A stretch of 64,000 bases of DNA, taken from NCBI RefSeq assembly GCF_015751905.1, contig NZ_JADOUF010000001.1, positions 434,001 through 498,000 on the forward strand, in the 5' to 3' direction. This document shows, piece by piece, positions 1 to 8,974 of this stretch. Numbering within the stretch: the first letter of the stretch is position 1; each line of letters starts with the position of its first letter. The DNA is from Longispora fulva (lineage in GTDB: Bacteria; Actinomycetota; Actinomycetes; Mycobacteriales; Micromonosporaceae). Under the pieces are notes generated by a model. That model was not told the DNA's origin. It saw only the letters and a list, made by a program, of their open reading frames with translations, and made no database searches. Made by a program: the position numbers and the translations under genes.

Positions 1-398
1 TAGTAGTTCCGTCCGACCGGTCCGTCCGCCGACCCGGATTCCGCCTCGTCGAAAGACGTCTGGGTGTACTGGGCGGTGACCCGCACCCGGTCCTCCGTCA
101 CGGACACCGCGGCCACGCGCACGTCCTGGATGGACCGTATGTTGCAGCTCTTCCCGTCCACGCCACCCGGATACAGTTCCTGCGCGGTGGACCGGTCGTG
201 GGCACTCAACGCCCGTAGGTAGGTCCGGACGACGACGTCGGGTCCGGCATCGTCAGCGGGTACGGGGACGTGTCCGGCCCCCACCACGCAGCTCCACTGT
301 CCTGGGTAGAACACCCGGATCCCCACCACCGCGCCGGCCACGGCGATCAGCACTGCGGCACCGACAAGCCAACGACGTCGCGACAGCATGATCGACAT
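1..398 (-). CDS. Membrane-anchored hypothetical protein (3' end outside window)
   Basis: The reading frame is open from an ATG at 398 (a second in-frame ATG is at 389) to the window edge, so only about the first 132 residues are present. A basic N-terminus (LSRRRW) is followed by one hydrophobic helix, roughly residues 9-27, suggesting an uncleaved signal anchor or signal peptide. The exported part holds two Cys residues and a stretch (VVVRTYLRALSAHDRSTA) like the start of NTF2/SnoaL-type or DUF4878-like lipoprotein domains. The function is unknown. No connection to the clusters is evident. Confidence 0.6.
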   Translation of the reverse strand, partial: MSIMLSRRRWLVGAAVLIAVAGAVVGIRVFYPGQWSCVVGAGHVPVPADDAGPDVVVRTYLRALSAHDRSTAQELYPGGVDGKSCNIRSIQDVRVAAVSVTEDRVRVTAQYTQTSFDEAESGSADGPVGRNY

Positions 399-459
399 TC
401 CCGGCACGATACGCCAACGCGGCGATCGCGGTCAGGCTCACGCCACCGACCCGGCCCTG

Positions 460-699
460 TCAGGTCCACCGGTCGGCGAGCCAGTTGCCGTGGAAGCCCT
501 GCGGGACCCGGCCCGGCAGGTGGACGGACGCGACCGGCGGTGCGGCCAGGTCGTCCGCGTCGAGGATGACCAGGTCGCTGCGGTCGGTGGTCGTGTCATG
601 GACGTAGGTCATCAGCCAGCCCGCGCCGCCAAGGCGTTCCCGGGCCGAACAGAGCCTACCGCCGACGATCGATGACCCGGAGACCTTGCAGAAGGCGGC
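460..699 (-). pseudogene. Remnant of a carotenoid oxygenase (C-terminal fragment)
   Basis: Translating the minus strand gives about 79 residues that end at a TGA (460-462) and contain GWLMTYVHD, SDLVILDADD, PPVASVHLP and GFHGNWLADRW. These are the characteristic last blocks of bacterial carotenoid cleavage oxygenases (RPE65/NOV family, normally 450-500 aa). The frame is closed upstream by a TAG at 700-702, and no start or RBS precedes it. The catalytic iron-binding histidines of the family lie mostly in the missing part. It abuts the 3' end of the XRE regulator gene, so it looks like the scar of a deletion or insertion. An alternative is a short frameshifted gene, but nothing upstream supports that. 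Confidence 0.7.
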
Positions 700-719
700 C
701 TACCTGATCCGTACGGCCC

Positions 720-2066
720 CTAGGCCGTCACCTGACGAGCCGCCCGCCAGTACTCTCGTACCTCGGCGGTCCCCGGCTCGTCGGCCGGAAGCTGGTCCAG
801 AAGGCCAGTGAGCCGCTGGGTCACTCGGCTGGAGTCGACCCCGGCGGCGGCGTCGATGGCGGCCCGGGCGCTCGCCATGGCCTCGTCCAGCCGGCCCGCG
901 CTGAGGCTGGTCTCCGCGATGCGGACCAGGTACAGATTCCGGTCCCGGGTCGCGGCAGGTGACAGGGTGGCCAGTCCGGCGTGTAGCAGCTCGTCGGCGT
1001 GGCTGAGCTGCCGAAGGTTGATCATCGCCGTGCCGGCCTCGGCGGTCAGGCTGGGTTGAGGCATCCAATAGACCCAGTCGGGATCGTCCCCGTCCCGCCG
1101 GTTGGCCCAGAGATCGTCAGCCCGGTTTAGGAGCTGGGATGCCTGGCGCTGCTCGCCGAGGATGGCGTGGGCCCGGACCTGCCAGGCGTCGAGCATCGCG
1201 GCGACGATCCGGTGAGCGGGGTCGAGCTGGGCGCGGGCCGCTTCGAGCAGGTCGACGGCGGTCCGGCCGTCCCCGGCGTAGATGGCCTGAAGGGCGAGGT
1301 TGGACAGGATGTAGATCCCTTGCACGGTGTCGTGGGCGGCGTGTGCGGCCCGTAGCGCGCCGTGCCAGTACCGCTGGGCGGCGGCAAGGTGCCCGCAGTC
1401 GAAGGCGGCCCAACCTGCGAACCGGGCGAGGCTCGCGGCCGTTGACAGCAGCTCGCGGCCAACCGGCCCGGTGTGTCGGGCCTGGCGTAGTAGTGCGTCA
1501 ACCATCCGTAGGTCTGCGGCGGCGGCCTGGAGGCACGAGCCCCCGCCGAGGGTGTCGTCCAGCCGCCAGAGTTCGGCCACCCGAAGTTGGAGACCGGCTA
1601 TCGCGTTGGTGCCGACCCGACCGCCATCGAGACCATCGGCGATCGGTTCGGGTGGAGTATCGGCCCAGCCTGCGGCGATGCTGGACAGCGCCGACCCGCC
1701 GTAGATGAGAAATCCTCGCCGATCCGTGCTTCCTGACTCTACGAGCGCCGCCAGGACTTTACGAGCGTTCTCGATGGTCCATTCGCCGTCGTCCGCCGGC
1801 GTGGTCGCCGTCGCCAGATGAAGCCACCCGGGCCAGCCGATCGCGTCCACGGCCGTCTGATCGACGCCGAGCGCGTCGGCCAGGGCGTACTGAGCCGTCA
1901 TCTCCGGGACCACGCCGCGTTCCCAGCGGTAGACCTTCTGCCGCCAGGTGGCCATGTTCAGGCCCGAGCCGCGTTGGACCAGCTCGGCGACCTCCCGCAG
2001 GCTCCAGCCGCGTTCCCCACGTATGTAGGTCAGGGGGTGCTGTGTGCCGTTCGCGGTGCCAGTCAT
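720..2066 (-). CDS. XRE-family helix-turn-helix regulator with TPR-like C-terminal region
   Basis: This 448-residue protein starts with a lambda-repressor-type HTH at about residues 12-75 (RGWSLREVAELVQ, then RWERGVVPEMTAQYALADAL). A long alpha-helical region rich in Ala, Leu and Arg follows, resembling the TPR-like sensor part of many actinomycete XRE regulators. Such proteins commonly control a small adjacent gene; here two short genes are transcribed divergently from 2234. The TAG stop at 720 lies 21 bp from the carotenoid oxygenase remnant. Ligand and targets are unknown. It probably does not belong to the polyketide cluster, as no SARP-type promoter lies in front of it. Confidence 0.8.
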   Translation of the reverse strand: MTGTANGTQHPLTYIRGERGWSLREVAELVQRGSGLNMATWRQKVYRWERGVVPEMTAQYALADALGVDQTAVDAIGWPGWLHLATATTPADDGEWTIENARKVLAALVESGSTDRRGFLIYGGSALSSIAAGWADTPPEPIADGLDGGRVGTNAIAGLQLRVAELWRLDDTLGGGSCLQAAAADLRMVDALLRQARHTGPVGRELLSTAASLARFAGWAAFDCGHLAAAQRYWHGALRAAHAAHDTVQGIYILSNLALQAIYAGDGRTAVDLLEAARAQLDPAHRIVAAMLDAWQVRAHAILGEQRQASQLLNRADDLWANRRDGDDPDWVYWMPQPSLTAEAGTAMINLRQLSHADELLHAGLATLSPAATRDRNLYLVRIAETSLSAGRLDEAMASARAAIDAAAGVDSSRVTQRLTGLLDQLPADEPGTAEVREYWRAARQVTA

Positions 2067-2233
2067 AGGTGCTCCCAGCAGGGCGGATCTTCCGTAGTCG
2101 CAGCGCTACGCAGAGGCTACACGGAGGCTACGCGCCGATTCTTCATCCCATCCGCTCGTCTGTCGAAACTGGAACCAACCCCGCTTGCCGGGCTACCCCC
2201 GCCCAGACCCTCACACGCTCCACGGAGGCAGAC

Positions 2234-2524
2234 ATGACGATCAAACCCGCACGTCGCCAGGTGCAGGAACTCGGCGAGAAACTACCCGCCTTCCTCGACA
2301 TCTACGCGCCGGGAGAACTTGAAGCCATCCTTTTCCTCGACCCGTCCGGCAAGATCGGTTACGCCCCGGGGCCAGACGCCCCCGCCGGTTGCATCACTAT
2401 CATGAACCGGGCCGGCGTCGACCGGCTGATGGTCCTGCACGCCTACACGCCGCTGGACCTCGCCCGCGACCCTGGCCGGGAGGCGTTCGCGGAGCTGATC
2501 TTCGAGAACAGCTGGTCGTCGTGA
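2234..2524 (+). CDS. Small hypothetical protein, divergent from XRE regulator
   Basis: An ATG at 2234 preceded by GGAGG (2224-2228) gives a 96-residue protein beginning MTIKPARRQVQELGEKLP. An in-frame start further upstream (2069) would run through the divergent promoter region and is less likely. The protein is soluble with no obvious motif; it has a DPSGKIGYAPG turn and an acidic C-terminal helix. It overlaps the next gene by 4 bp, so the two are co-translated. Position opposite an XRE regulator resembles actinomycete regulator plus small-effector pairs, but the sequence is not a clear DUF397. Function unknown. Confidence 0.65.
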   Translation: MTIKPARRQVQELGEKLPAFLDIYAPGELEAILFLDPSGKIGYAPGPDAPAGCITIMNRAGVDRLMVLHAYTPLDLARDPGREAFAELIFENSWSS

Positions 2525-2748
2525 CCAGGGAACCGCAGTGCACGGACCCGCGGTGCGCCGACGAGCGTCTGTCGCACGCCCGGTTCACCCGGGCCCAACT
2601 GGAGACCTTCACCGCGCTGGCCAAAGCCCGCGTCCGGCCGGTGCCCTGCGCAACCTTCCCCGGCGAGTACCACACGATGCGCCGCGCCGAGAACCTGGCC
2701 GGCTCGGCCGACTGGGCCGTGTACCTCGCCCAACCGATCTACCGCTGA
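2521..2748 (+). CDS. Small hypothetical protein translationally coupled to upstream gene
   Basis: A GTG at 2521 overlaps the upstream TGA (GTGA) and opens a 75-residue frame. The product has a short Cys-containing N-terminus (REPQCTDPRCADERL) and a later single Cys, and it ends with WAVYLAQPIYR. The longer in-frame start at 2389 lies inside the upstream gene and has no ribosome-binding site. I do not recognise the family. The two clustered Cys near the N-terminus could bind metal, but this is only a possibility. It shares a bicistronic unit with the 96-aa protein before it. Confidence 0.55.
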   Translation: MTREPQCTDPRCADERLSHARFTRAQLETFTALAKARVRPVPCATFPGEYHTMRRAENLAGSADWAVYLAQPIYR

Positions 2749-2920
2749 ACGCCAAAGAGCGACTGCCCACAACGCCGAGCCCCAGCTCAGTGGCCGGGCA
2801 ATCCCGCCCGGCCGTCCCGGTATCCGTGAAGGTTCGGATCGTGATTGCCGCCGACCGAGAACCTGCGGCCCGGCCACGGCCCGCCTAGAATCAGGGTGAA
2901 ATCGGTACTTCGGGGGCACC

Positions 2921-4597
2921 ATGGAAAATCCGCTCCTGACCAGGATCCGCGAATCGGTGATCGGTGACGACGAGGTGATCCGGGGCCCATACGGCCCACG
3001 GCGGATCACCTACGCCGACTACACGGCCTCCGGGCGCGCGCTGACCTTCATCGAAGACTTCATCCGCCGCGAGGTCCTGCCGCACTACGGCAACACCCAC
3101 ACCGAATCATCGGGTACCGGCCTGCAGACCACCCGGTTCCGTGAGGACGCGCGCCAGATCATCGCGCGCGCGATCGGCGGAGACGAGCACACCGCAGTGA
3201 TCTTCGCCGGCTCCGGTGCGACCGGGGCGATCGACAAACTGATCACCATTCTCGGGCTGCGGCTGCCCTCGGTTCTCGAGGACCGGTTCCACCTCGCCCG
3301 CACCGTGCACCGCCAGCTGCGGCCGGTGGTGTTCATCGGCCCGTACGAGCACCACTCCAACGAGCTGCCGTGGCGGGAGTCGATCGCCGAGGTCGTGCCG
3401 ATTCCCGAGGACGCCAGCGGGCACGTCAGCCTCACCGACCTGAAGCGGGAACTGGCAGCCCACCGGGACCGGCCGCTGCTCATCGGGTCCTTCTCCGCGG
3501 CGTCGAACGTCACCGGCATCCTCACCGACACCGAGGCCGTGGCGGACCTGCTGCACGAGTACGGCGCGCTGTCGTTCTGGGACTTCGCCGCGGCCGGCCC
3601 CTACGCCGAGATCGAGATGAACGGGCCCGGTGGCTCGTACAAGGACGCGGTCTTCCTCAGCCCGCACAAGTTCCCCGGCGGACCCGGCACGCCCGGCGTC
3701 CTGGCGGTCCGCCGTGAGCTGCTCGCCAACCGGGTGCCCTCGGTACCGGGCGGCGGCACGGTCGACTACGTGACCGAGCGCGGGCACCACTACCGGGCCG
3801 ATCCGGTGCACCGGGAGGAGGGCGGCACCCCTGCGATCGTGGAGTCGATCCGCGCCGGCCTGGTCTTCGGCCTCAAACAGGCCGTCGGCGTGCCCCTGAT
3901 CAGGGAGCGCGAGGACGCCTTCATCGGCCGGGCGATCGCGGCCTGGCGGACGGAATCCACCCTCGAACTGCTCGGCAACATCGACGCCGAGCGCCTGTCG
4001 ATCGTGTCCTTCCGGCTGCGGCGGCCCGGCGGCCGGTACCTGCACCACAACTTCGTGGTCGCCGTCCTCAACGACCTGTTCGGGATCCAGACCCGGGGCG
4101 GGTGCGCCTGCGCCGGACCGTACGGGCACCGCCTGCTCCACATAGACCGGCGGCAGTCGCGGCTCCTCCAGGAGCAGGTGTTCGTCGGGCACGAGGGGAT
4201 CAAGCCCGGCTGGGTCCGGATCGGCTTCAACTACTTCCTGTCCGAAACGGTGTTCGACTATCTCGTCGAGGCGGTGACCCTCGTCGCCCGGCACGGCTGG
4301 AAGCTGCTGCCCGCGTACGGTTTCGACCCGGACACCGGGCGGTGGCTGCACCGCGCCACGAGCGGCGAGCCTCCGCTGCGGCTCACCGACCTGCACTACC
4401 GGGCGGACGGCGCGCTGCGGTACCCGCACCGGCACGCGAAGGCCTCCGAGCAGGACCTGCCCGGGTATCTGGACTTCGCGCGCGGGCTGTTCGACAGCCT
4501 GCCGGAGCCTGAGCCCGCCGGCCCCGCCAGCACCGTTTCGCCGGAGTTCGGGCGGCTGTGCTGGTTCGAGCTGACCGAGGAGAACCTGCACGGCTGA
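2921..4597 (+). CDS. Class V PLP-dependent aminotransferase / cysteine desulfurase-like protein
   Basis: This 558-residue protein is longer than typical SufS/CsdA (about 400 aa). The fold-type I signature is present: GSGATGAIDKL for phosphate binding, WDFAAAGPY with Asp221 contacting the PLP ring, and SPHKFPGGPG with the Schiff-base Lys at about 250. A RGGCACAGPYG segment near residue 398 occupies the place of the active-site Cys loop of desulfurases, so either sulfur transfer or amino/C-S lyase chemistry is possible. About 100 extra residues follow the family core. It is a single gene between small genes and a secreted protein. Whether it serves cluster 1 is undecided; no SARP box precedes it. 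Confidence 0.75.
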   Translation: MENPLLTRIRESVIGDDEVIRGPYGPRRITYADYTASGRALTFIEDFIRREVLPHYGNTHTESSGTGLQTTRFREDARQIIARAIGGDEHTAVIFAGSGATGAIDKLITILGLRLPSVLEDRFHLARTVHRQLRPVVFIGPYEHHSNELPWRESIAEVVPIPEDASGHVSLTDLKRELAAHRDRPLLIGSFSAASNVTGILTDTEAVADLLHEYGALSFWDFAAAGPYAEIEMNGPGGSYKDAVFLSPHKFPGGPGTPGVLAVRRELLANRVPSVPGGGTVDYVTERGHHYRADPVHREEGGTPAIVESIRAGLVFGLKQAVGVPLIREREDAFIGRAIAAWRTESTLELLGNIDAERLSIVSFRLRRPGGRYLHHNFVVAVLNDLFGIQTRGGCACAGPYGHRLLHIDRRQSRLLQEQVFVGHEGIKPGWVRIGFNYFLSETVFDYLVEAVTLVARHGWKLLPAYGFDPDTGRWLHRATSGEPPLRLTDLHYRADGALRYPHRHAKASEQDLPGYLDFARGLFDSLPEPEPAGPASTVSPEFGRLCWFELTEENLHG

Positions 4598-4718
4598 GTG
4601 GGCCCCGGCCCGGCGAGGTTCGGTCCCGCCGGGAAGCGCAGTGGTCGGCGTCCAACGGGAGCAAGGCGCGTCCGTCCGACCGGGCCGGGTCGGACGAACG
4701 GCAGGCGGCGTGCCGCTG

Positions 4719-5159
4719 TTAGACGAGGACCTTGTCGAGGAGGAATTCGTACTGGCCGTCCTTGGTGTAGACGAACCCGCCGATGGACTGGACCTTGGTG
4801 GATCCGGGCGCGCACGAGAGGTTCTCGCCCACCGCCGTGCCCTTCAGCGTGAACCAGGAGACCTCGGAGCGGCCGTTGTTGTTCCTGACCACGACCGACG
4901 ACTGGGTCTGGCTGCGCTGGGTCGGGCCGTTGATGTTGTTGGTCAGGCGTTCTCCGTCGGAGTCGAACCTGATCTGCATCTCCAGCGGGCCCGCCTTGGT
5001 GAGCGTGCCCAGGTAGGTGCTGCCGGCGTAGTCGGACAGGTCGCCCCCGCAGGTGTTCGGCGGCGGGGTGATGACCGCCGAGGCGGACGCCGGGACGGCC
5101 ACGACCGCCAGGCCGGTCAGCAGTGCTGCCGTGGCGATGGAACGAGTGCTCTTGGACAC
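4719..5159 (-). CDS. Small secreted protein of unknown function
   Basis: The 146-residue protein opens with a textbook Sec signal peptide: MSKSTR, a hydrophobic core, and an AxA cleavage motif (ASASA) around residue 28. The mature part is about 118 residues and has two Cys (CGGDLSDYAG and LSCAPG) that could form one disulfide. It is rich in beta-prone segments such as SSVVVRNNN and EVSWFTLKG. I do not recognise the family. It is transcribed toward the aminotransferase gene, from the same 254-bp gap that holds the promoter of the carboxylase operon. Confidence 0.7.
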   Translation of the reverse strand: MSKSTRSIATAALLTGLAVVAVPASASAVITPPPNTCGGDLSDYAGSTYLGTLTKAGPLEMQIRFDSDGERLTNNINGPTQRSQTQSSVVVRNNNGRSEVSWFTLKGTAVGENLSCAPGSTKVQSIGGFVYTKDGQYEFLLDKVLV

Positions 5160-5332
5160 GAATGGAGCCTTCCCCGATATGGATCAAACGGGCAGATCGT
5201 ATGCTGCTTCGCGTACCTGAGGCCCCGTACCCTCTGTCGCGACACGCCAAACAGTGCGGCCCGGCGCCAATGTGGCCGCTTGGTCCCTGTGGGTGAACGC
5301 GCCTGATGGGTGGGCGGTGGTCCTAGTCGGGA

Positions 5333-5364
5333 TCCAGCCATCCTTGAGCCGGCCGCGAAACGAC
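5333..5364 (+). promoter_or_regulatory. Predicted SARP-box promoter of the carboxylase operon
   Basis: Heptamers TCCAGCC (5333-5339) and TTGAGCC (5344-5350) are direct repeats 11 bp apart. After 8 bp comes AACGAC (5359-5364), the position SARP activators require for the -10 element. The start codon of the carboxyltransferase gene is about 50 bp downstream. The same geometry recurs at six other promoters in cluster 1. Confidence 0.6.
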
Positions 5365-5413
5365 GTCTGCACGCTGTCCCTGACGGCCCTCCCAGGCCGG
5401 GAAGGGGGACACC

Positions 5414-7099
5414 ATGGACGACGTCAACCACTGGGTACTGTGCCCGCGGTGTCGGGCGGTCCTCTACGGCCGGCGGCTGGTCCGCGCGGCCCGGGTCTGT
5501 CCGGAGTGCGGACGGCACGAGGCCCTCGACGCGCCGGAGCGGCTGCGCCAACTGCTGGACGAGGGCACCATCGAGCCACTGGACCTGCCGGTGCGCACCG
5601 CCGATCCGCTCGGGTTCGTCGACACCCGGCCGTACCCGGAGAGGTTGCGCGAGGCCCGGGAGCGCACCGGCCTCGACGAGGCGGTCGTGTGCGTGCGCGG
5701 GGCCGTCGAGGGGCACCCCGTCATCGTCGCGGCGATGGACTTCCGGTTCCTCGGCGGCAGCCTCGGCAGCGCCGTGGGTGAGCTGATCACCCTGTCGGCG
5801 GAGACCGCCCTCGCCGAGCGCACGCCGCTGCTGATCGTGACCGCCTCCGGTGGCGCGCGGATGCAGGAGGGCATGTTCGCGCTGCTGCAGATGGCCCGGA
5901 CCAGCCAGGCGCTCAGCCGGCTCGACGAGGCCGGCGTGCTCACCCTGTCGCTGGTCACCGATCCCACGTTCGGCGGGGTCGCGGCCTCCTTCGCCACGTC
6001 CTGCGACGTCATTCTCGCCGAGCCCGGGGCCCGGTTGGGGTTCGCCGGCCCGAGGGTGATCGCGCAGACCCTCCGGCAGACGCTGCCGGCCGGCTTCCAG
6101 ACGGCGGAGTTCCTGCTCCGCAAGGGGTTCGTGGACGTGATCCGCCCCCGGTCGGCGCTCCGGCCGACCCTGGCCCGGCTCCTGGCGGCCGCGCCGGCCC
6201 CCGATCTGGAACCCGCGCGGACCCCCGGCGAGGCTTCCGCGGCCGATCCGGCCCTGACGTGCGCGGCCCTGCTGCCCGAACGCGACCCGTGGGAGGTCGT
6301 CCGGCTCGCCCGGCGGATCGAGCGACCCACCACCCTGGACTACCTGGGGCTGATCCTGACCGACTTCGAGGAGCTGCACGGCGACCGGGCCTCCGGCGAC
6401 TGCCCGGCGATCGTGGCCGGCCTCGGCCAGCTGGACGGACAACCCGTCGCCGTGATCGGCCACCAGAAGGGCCACGAGGTCGCCGAGCTGGCGACTCGCA
6501 ACTACGGGATGGCCAGCCCTGCCGGCTACCGCAAGGCCGCCCGGGTACTGCGCCTCGCGGCCAAGCTGCGCGTCCCGGTGATCACGCTGATCGACACGCC
6601 GGGGGCCTATCCCGGCATCGAGGCGGAGGAGGGCGGCCAGGCGGTCGCCATCGCGGAGATCCTCAAGCTGCTCGCCGGCCTGCCGGTGCCCGTGATCGCG
6701 GTGGTCACGGGCGAGGGCGGCAGCGGCGGCGCGCTGGCGCTGGCCGTCGCCGACGAGGTCCTGATGTTCGCCAACGCGGTGTACTCGGTCATCACGCCCG
6801 AGGGGTGCGCGGCGATCCTGTGGAAGGACCCGGCCGCTGCGCCGAGGGCGGCGGCTGCGCTGCGCGTCGACGCCCGCCAGCTGCTCGACCTGGGGCTGAT
6901 CGACGGGGTGCTGCCCGAACCGGAGGACGGGGCGGCCGCCGATCCCGTCGCCACGGCGGACACGCTCCGCCGGGGCCTGCTCGCCCGGCTGCCCCGGCTC
7001 CTCGCCCTCGACCCCGCCCGCCTGGTGGCCGACCGCCGGGCGAAGTTCCGCCGGATGGGCGCCGAGTCGGCCCCCGCGACCCTCGGAGGTACCCGATGA
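5414..7099 (+). CDS. Acetyl/acyl-CoA carboxylase carboxyltransferase, fused beta-alpha subunits
   Basis: The 561-residue protein joins an AccD-like N-half with zinc ribbon (CPRC at about residue 12 and CPEC at about residue 32) to an AccA-like C-half that starts near residue 300. The acyl-enolate oxyanion motifs [10 protein letters not shown] and [11 protein letters not shown] are visible in the two halves. Together with the next two genes it makes a complete biotin-dependent carboxylase, presumably supplying malonyl-CoA for the type II PKS; comparable sets occur in jadomycin and polyketomycin clusters. A SARP-type promoter precedes it, and it overlaps the BCCP gene by ATGA. Confidence 0.9.
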   Translation: MDDVNHWVLCPRCRAVLYGRRLVRAARVCPECGRHEALDAPERLRQLLDEGTIEPLDLPVRTADPLGFVDTRPYPERLREARERTGLDEAVVCVRGAVEGHPVIVAAMDFRFLGGSLGSAVGELITLSAETALAERTPLLIVTASGGARMQEGMFALLQMARTSQALSRLDEAGVLTLSLVTDPTFGGVAASFATSCDVILAEPGARLGFAGPRVIAQTLRQTLPAGFQTAEFLLRKGFVDVIRPRSALRPTLARLLAAAPAPDLEPARTPGEASAADPALTCAALLPERDPWEVVRLARRIERPTTLDYLGLILTDFEELHGDRASGDCPAIVAGLGQLDGQPVAVIGHQKGHEVAELATRNYGMASPAGYRKAARVLRLAAKLRVPVITLIDTPGAYPGIEAEEGGQAVAIAEILKLLAGLPVPVIAVVTGEGGSGGALALAVADEVLMFANAVYSVITPEGCAAILWKDPAAAPRAAAALRVDARQLLDLGLIDGVLPEPEDGAAADPVATADTLRRGLLARLPRLLALDPARLVADRRAKFRRMGAESAPATLGGTR

Positions 7100-7551
7100 C
7101 AGAGCCCGGACCGGCCGACAACCTCGCCGAGCTCGAGGCGGTGCAGCAGACGGCGCTGCGGCTCCTCGCCGGCGTGCCCAGACTCCCGGCGACGCTGCGG
7201 GTCCAGTCCGGTGGGGTGACCCTGGAACTGGAGTGGGGAGCCGGCCCGGCGGCGTCCGTCGGCCCCGCCGTGCCGGTGGACGTCCCGCTCGTCGAGGTGA
7301 CCGCCGACCACATCCACGCGCCTACCGTCGGCGTGTTCTACCGTGCGCCCGCGCCCGGTTCGCAGCCGTTCGTCGAGGAGGGGACGGTGGTGTCCCCCGG
7401 GCAGCAGGTCGCCCTCGTCGAGGCGATGAAGTTGATGATCCCGGTCACCGCTGACCGGCACTGCCGGATCGTCGAGGCGATGCTGCCGGACGGTACGCCG
7501 GTGGAGTTCGGCCAGCGGCTGTTCGTCGTCGCCCCGGTGGAGGAGGCGTGA
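7096..7551 (+). CDS. Biotin carboxyl carrier protein
   Basis: The 151-residue protein ends in a biotinyl domain (about residues 75-150). Its modification site is [10 protein letters not shown], with the biotin-accepting Lys between two Met-like positions as in the EAMKM family consensus. The N-terminal half contains a hydrophobic dimerisation-like helix and a Pro-rich linker. It carries carboxybiotin from the biotin carboxylase encoded next to the fused carboxyltransferase encoded just before. The ATG overlaps the previous stop, and its own stop overlaps the GTG of the next gene, implying coupled translation and fixed stoichiometry. Confidence 0.92.
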   Translation: MTEPGPADNLAELEAVQQTALRLLAGVPRLPATLRVQSGGVTLELEWGAGPAASVGPAVPVDVPLVEVTADHIHAPTVGVFYRAPAPGSQPFVEEGTVVSPGQQVALVEAMKLMIPVTADRHCRIVEAMLPDGTPVEFGQRLFVVAPVEEA

Positions 7552-8912
7552 GCCGGCCGTTCGACACGGTCCTGATCGCCAACCGGGGCGAGATCGCGCT
7601 GCGGGTCGCCCGGACCTGCCGTGAGCTGGGCATCAAGGTCGTCGCCGTCCACTCGACGGAGGACCGGGACTCCGCCGTCGTCCGCGCCGCCGACCAGGCG
7701 GTCCAGATCGGCCCGGCACCCGCCCGGCAGAGCTACCTGAACATGGCCGCGATCCTGGAGGCGGCCCTGCGCACCGGCGCGCAGGCGATCCATCCCGGGT
7801 ACGGGTTCCTGTCGGAGAACCCCGACTTCCCGGAGGCCTGCGCCGCCAACGGGATCGTGTTCGTCGGCCCGTCCGCCGCGGTGATGGCCAGGCTCGGGGA
7901 CAAGGTCGCCGCCCGGTCCCTGATGGCCGAGGCCGGGTTGCCGCTGCTGCCGGGTTCCCTGCAGCCACTCGACAACGTCGAGGACGCCTCCGCCGTGGCC
8001 GCCGAGATCGGCTATCCGGTGATCATCAAGGCGGCCGCCGGAGGCGGGGGCCGGGGGCTGCAGGTCGTGCTCGACAAGGAGGACTTCGCCGCCCAGTACC
8101 ACGCGACCCGCGCCGTCGCGCAGAGCCTGTTCGGCGACGGCAGGGTGTACGTCGAACAGTTCCTGCCGCACGCCCGGCACGTGGAGATCCAGGTGCTGTG
8201 CGACGGGCACGGCAACGCCGTCCACCTGGGGGAACGGGACTGCTCGGTCCAGCGGCGGCACCAGAAGCTCATCGAGGAGACCCCCTCGCCGGGGCTGTCC
8301 GCCGACGTGGTCCGGCGGATGGGGGAGGCGGCCGTGCTGGGCGCCCGCACCGCCGGGTACGTCGGGGCCGGCACGTTCGAGTTCCTGGTGGACCCCGGCG
8401 GGGGCTTCTCTTTCATGGAGGTCAACTGCCGGATCCAGGTCGAGCATCCGGTCACCGAGATGGTCACCGGCGTCGACCTGATCCGCGAACAGTTGTCGAT
8501 CGCCGCCGGGCGGCCGCTGGAGTTGACCCAGGCGGACATCCGACCGGTCGGGGCGAGCATCGAGTGCCGGGTCAACGCGGAGAACCCCGACGTCGACTTC
8601 GCCCCGGCTCCCGGACGGCTGGAGGTCTTCGTCCCGCCGGGTGGGCCGTTCGTCCGGGTGGACACCCACGGGTACCCCGGATACCGGGTGTCCGCCGCCT
8701 ACGACTCGCTGCTGGCCAAGGTCGTGGTGTGGGCGCCGGACCGCGACCAGGCCGTGGCCCGGATGCGCCGGGCCCTCGCCGAGTTCCACGTGTCCGGCCC
8801 CGGCGTGCACACCACCATCCCGTTCCTGCGTCGGGTGCTCGACCACCCCGACTTCCGGAGCGGCCGGCACGGCACGGACCTGATCGCGAGGCTGCCCTCC
8901 GGCCCGGCTTGA
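7548..8912 (+). CDS. Biotin carboxylase subunit of acyl-CoA carboxylase
   Basis: The GTG start at 7548 gives 454 residues, the normal AccC length. Visible landmarks are the N-terminal FDTVLIANRGEIALRV, the Gly-rich ATP loop KAAAGGGGRGLQ, the catalytic core ERDCSVQRRHQKLIEE and MEVNCRIQVEHPVTE, where AccC carries MNTR. It performs ATP-dependent carboxylation of the biotin on the BCCP. It lacks a fused BCCP domain, so it is the bacterial-type separate subunit rather than the actinobacterial AccA3 fusion used for fatty acids. The next operon's SARP box overlaps its stop codon. Confidence 0.93.
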   Translation: MSRPFDTVLIANRGEIALRVARTCRELGIKVVAVHSTEDRDSAVVRAADQAVQIGPAPARQSYLNMAAILEAALRTGAQAIHPGYGFLSENPDFPEACAANGIVFVGPSAAVMARLGDKVAARSLMAEAGLPLLPGSLQPLDNVEDASAVAAEIGYPVIIKAAAGGGGRGLQVVLDKEDFAAQYHATRAVAQSLFGDGRVYVEQFLPHARHVEIQVLCDGHGNAVHLGERDCSVQRRHQKLIEETPSPGLSADVVRRMGEAAVLGARTAGYVGAGTFEFLVDPGGGFSFMEVNCRIQVEHPVTEMVTGVDLIREQLSIAAGRPLELTQADIRPVGASIECRVNAENPDVDFAPAPGRLEVFVPPGGPFVRVDTHGYPGYRVSAAYDSLLAKVVVWAPDRDQAVARMRRALAEFHVSGPGVHTTIPFLRRVLDHPDFRSGRHGTDLIARLPSGPA

Positions 8913-8940
8913 GCCGGTGTCGAGGCGGGGCGGCGAGAGT
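8909..8940 (+). promoter_or_regulatory. Predicted SARP-box promoter of the aromatase operon
   Basis: TTGAGCC (8909-8915) and TCGAGGC (8920-8926) are direct repeats with an 11-bp period. Eight bp later lies GAGAGT (8935-8940) as -10. The first heptamer includes the stop codon of the biotin carboxylase gene, so this promoter is nested at the gene junction and would raise expression of the ten-kilobase run of genes that follows. Confidence 0.6.
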
Positions 8941-8974
8941 TCTCAGACACAGATGACGGAGAGGAAGCGGAGCC

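Noticed and set aside
3107-4591. 494-codon open frame on the minus strand opposite the aminotransferase gene
   Set aside because: Pro/Gly/Arg/Val-rich translation without domain motifs; typical antisense frame produced by GC-rich third positions of the real gene.
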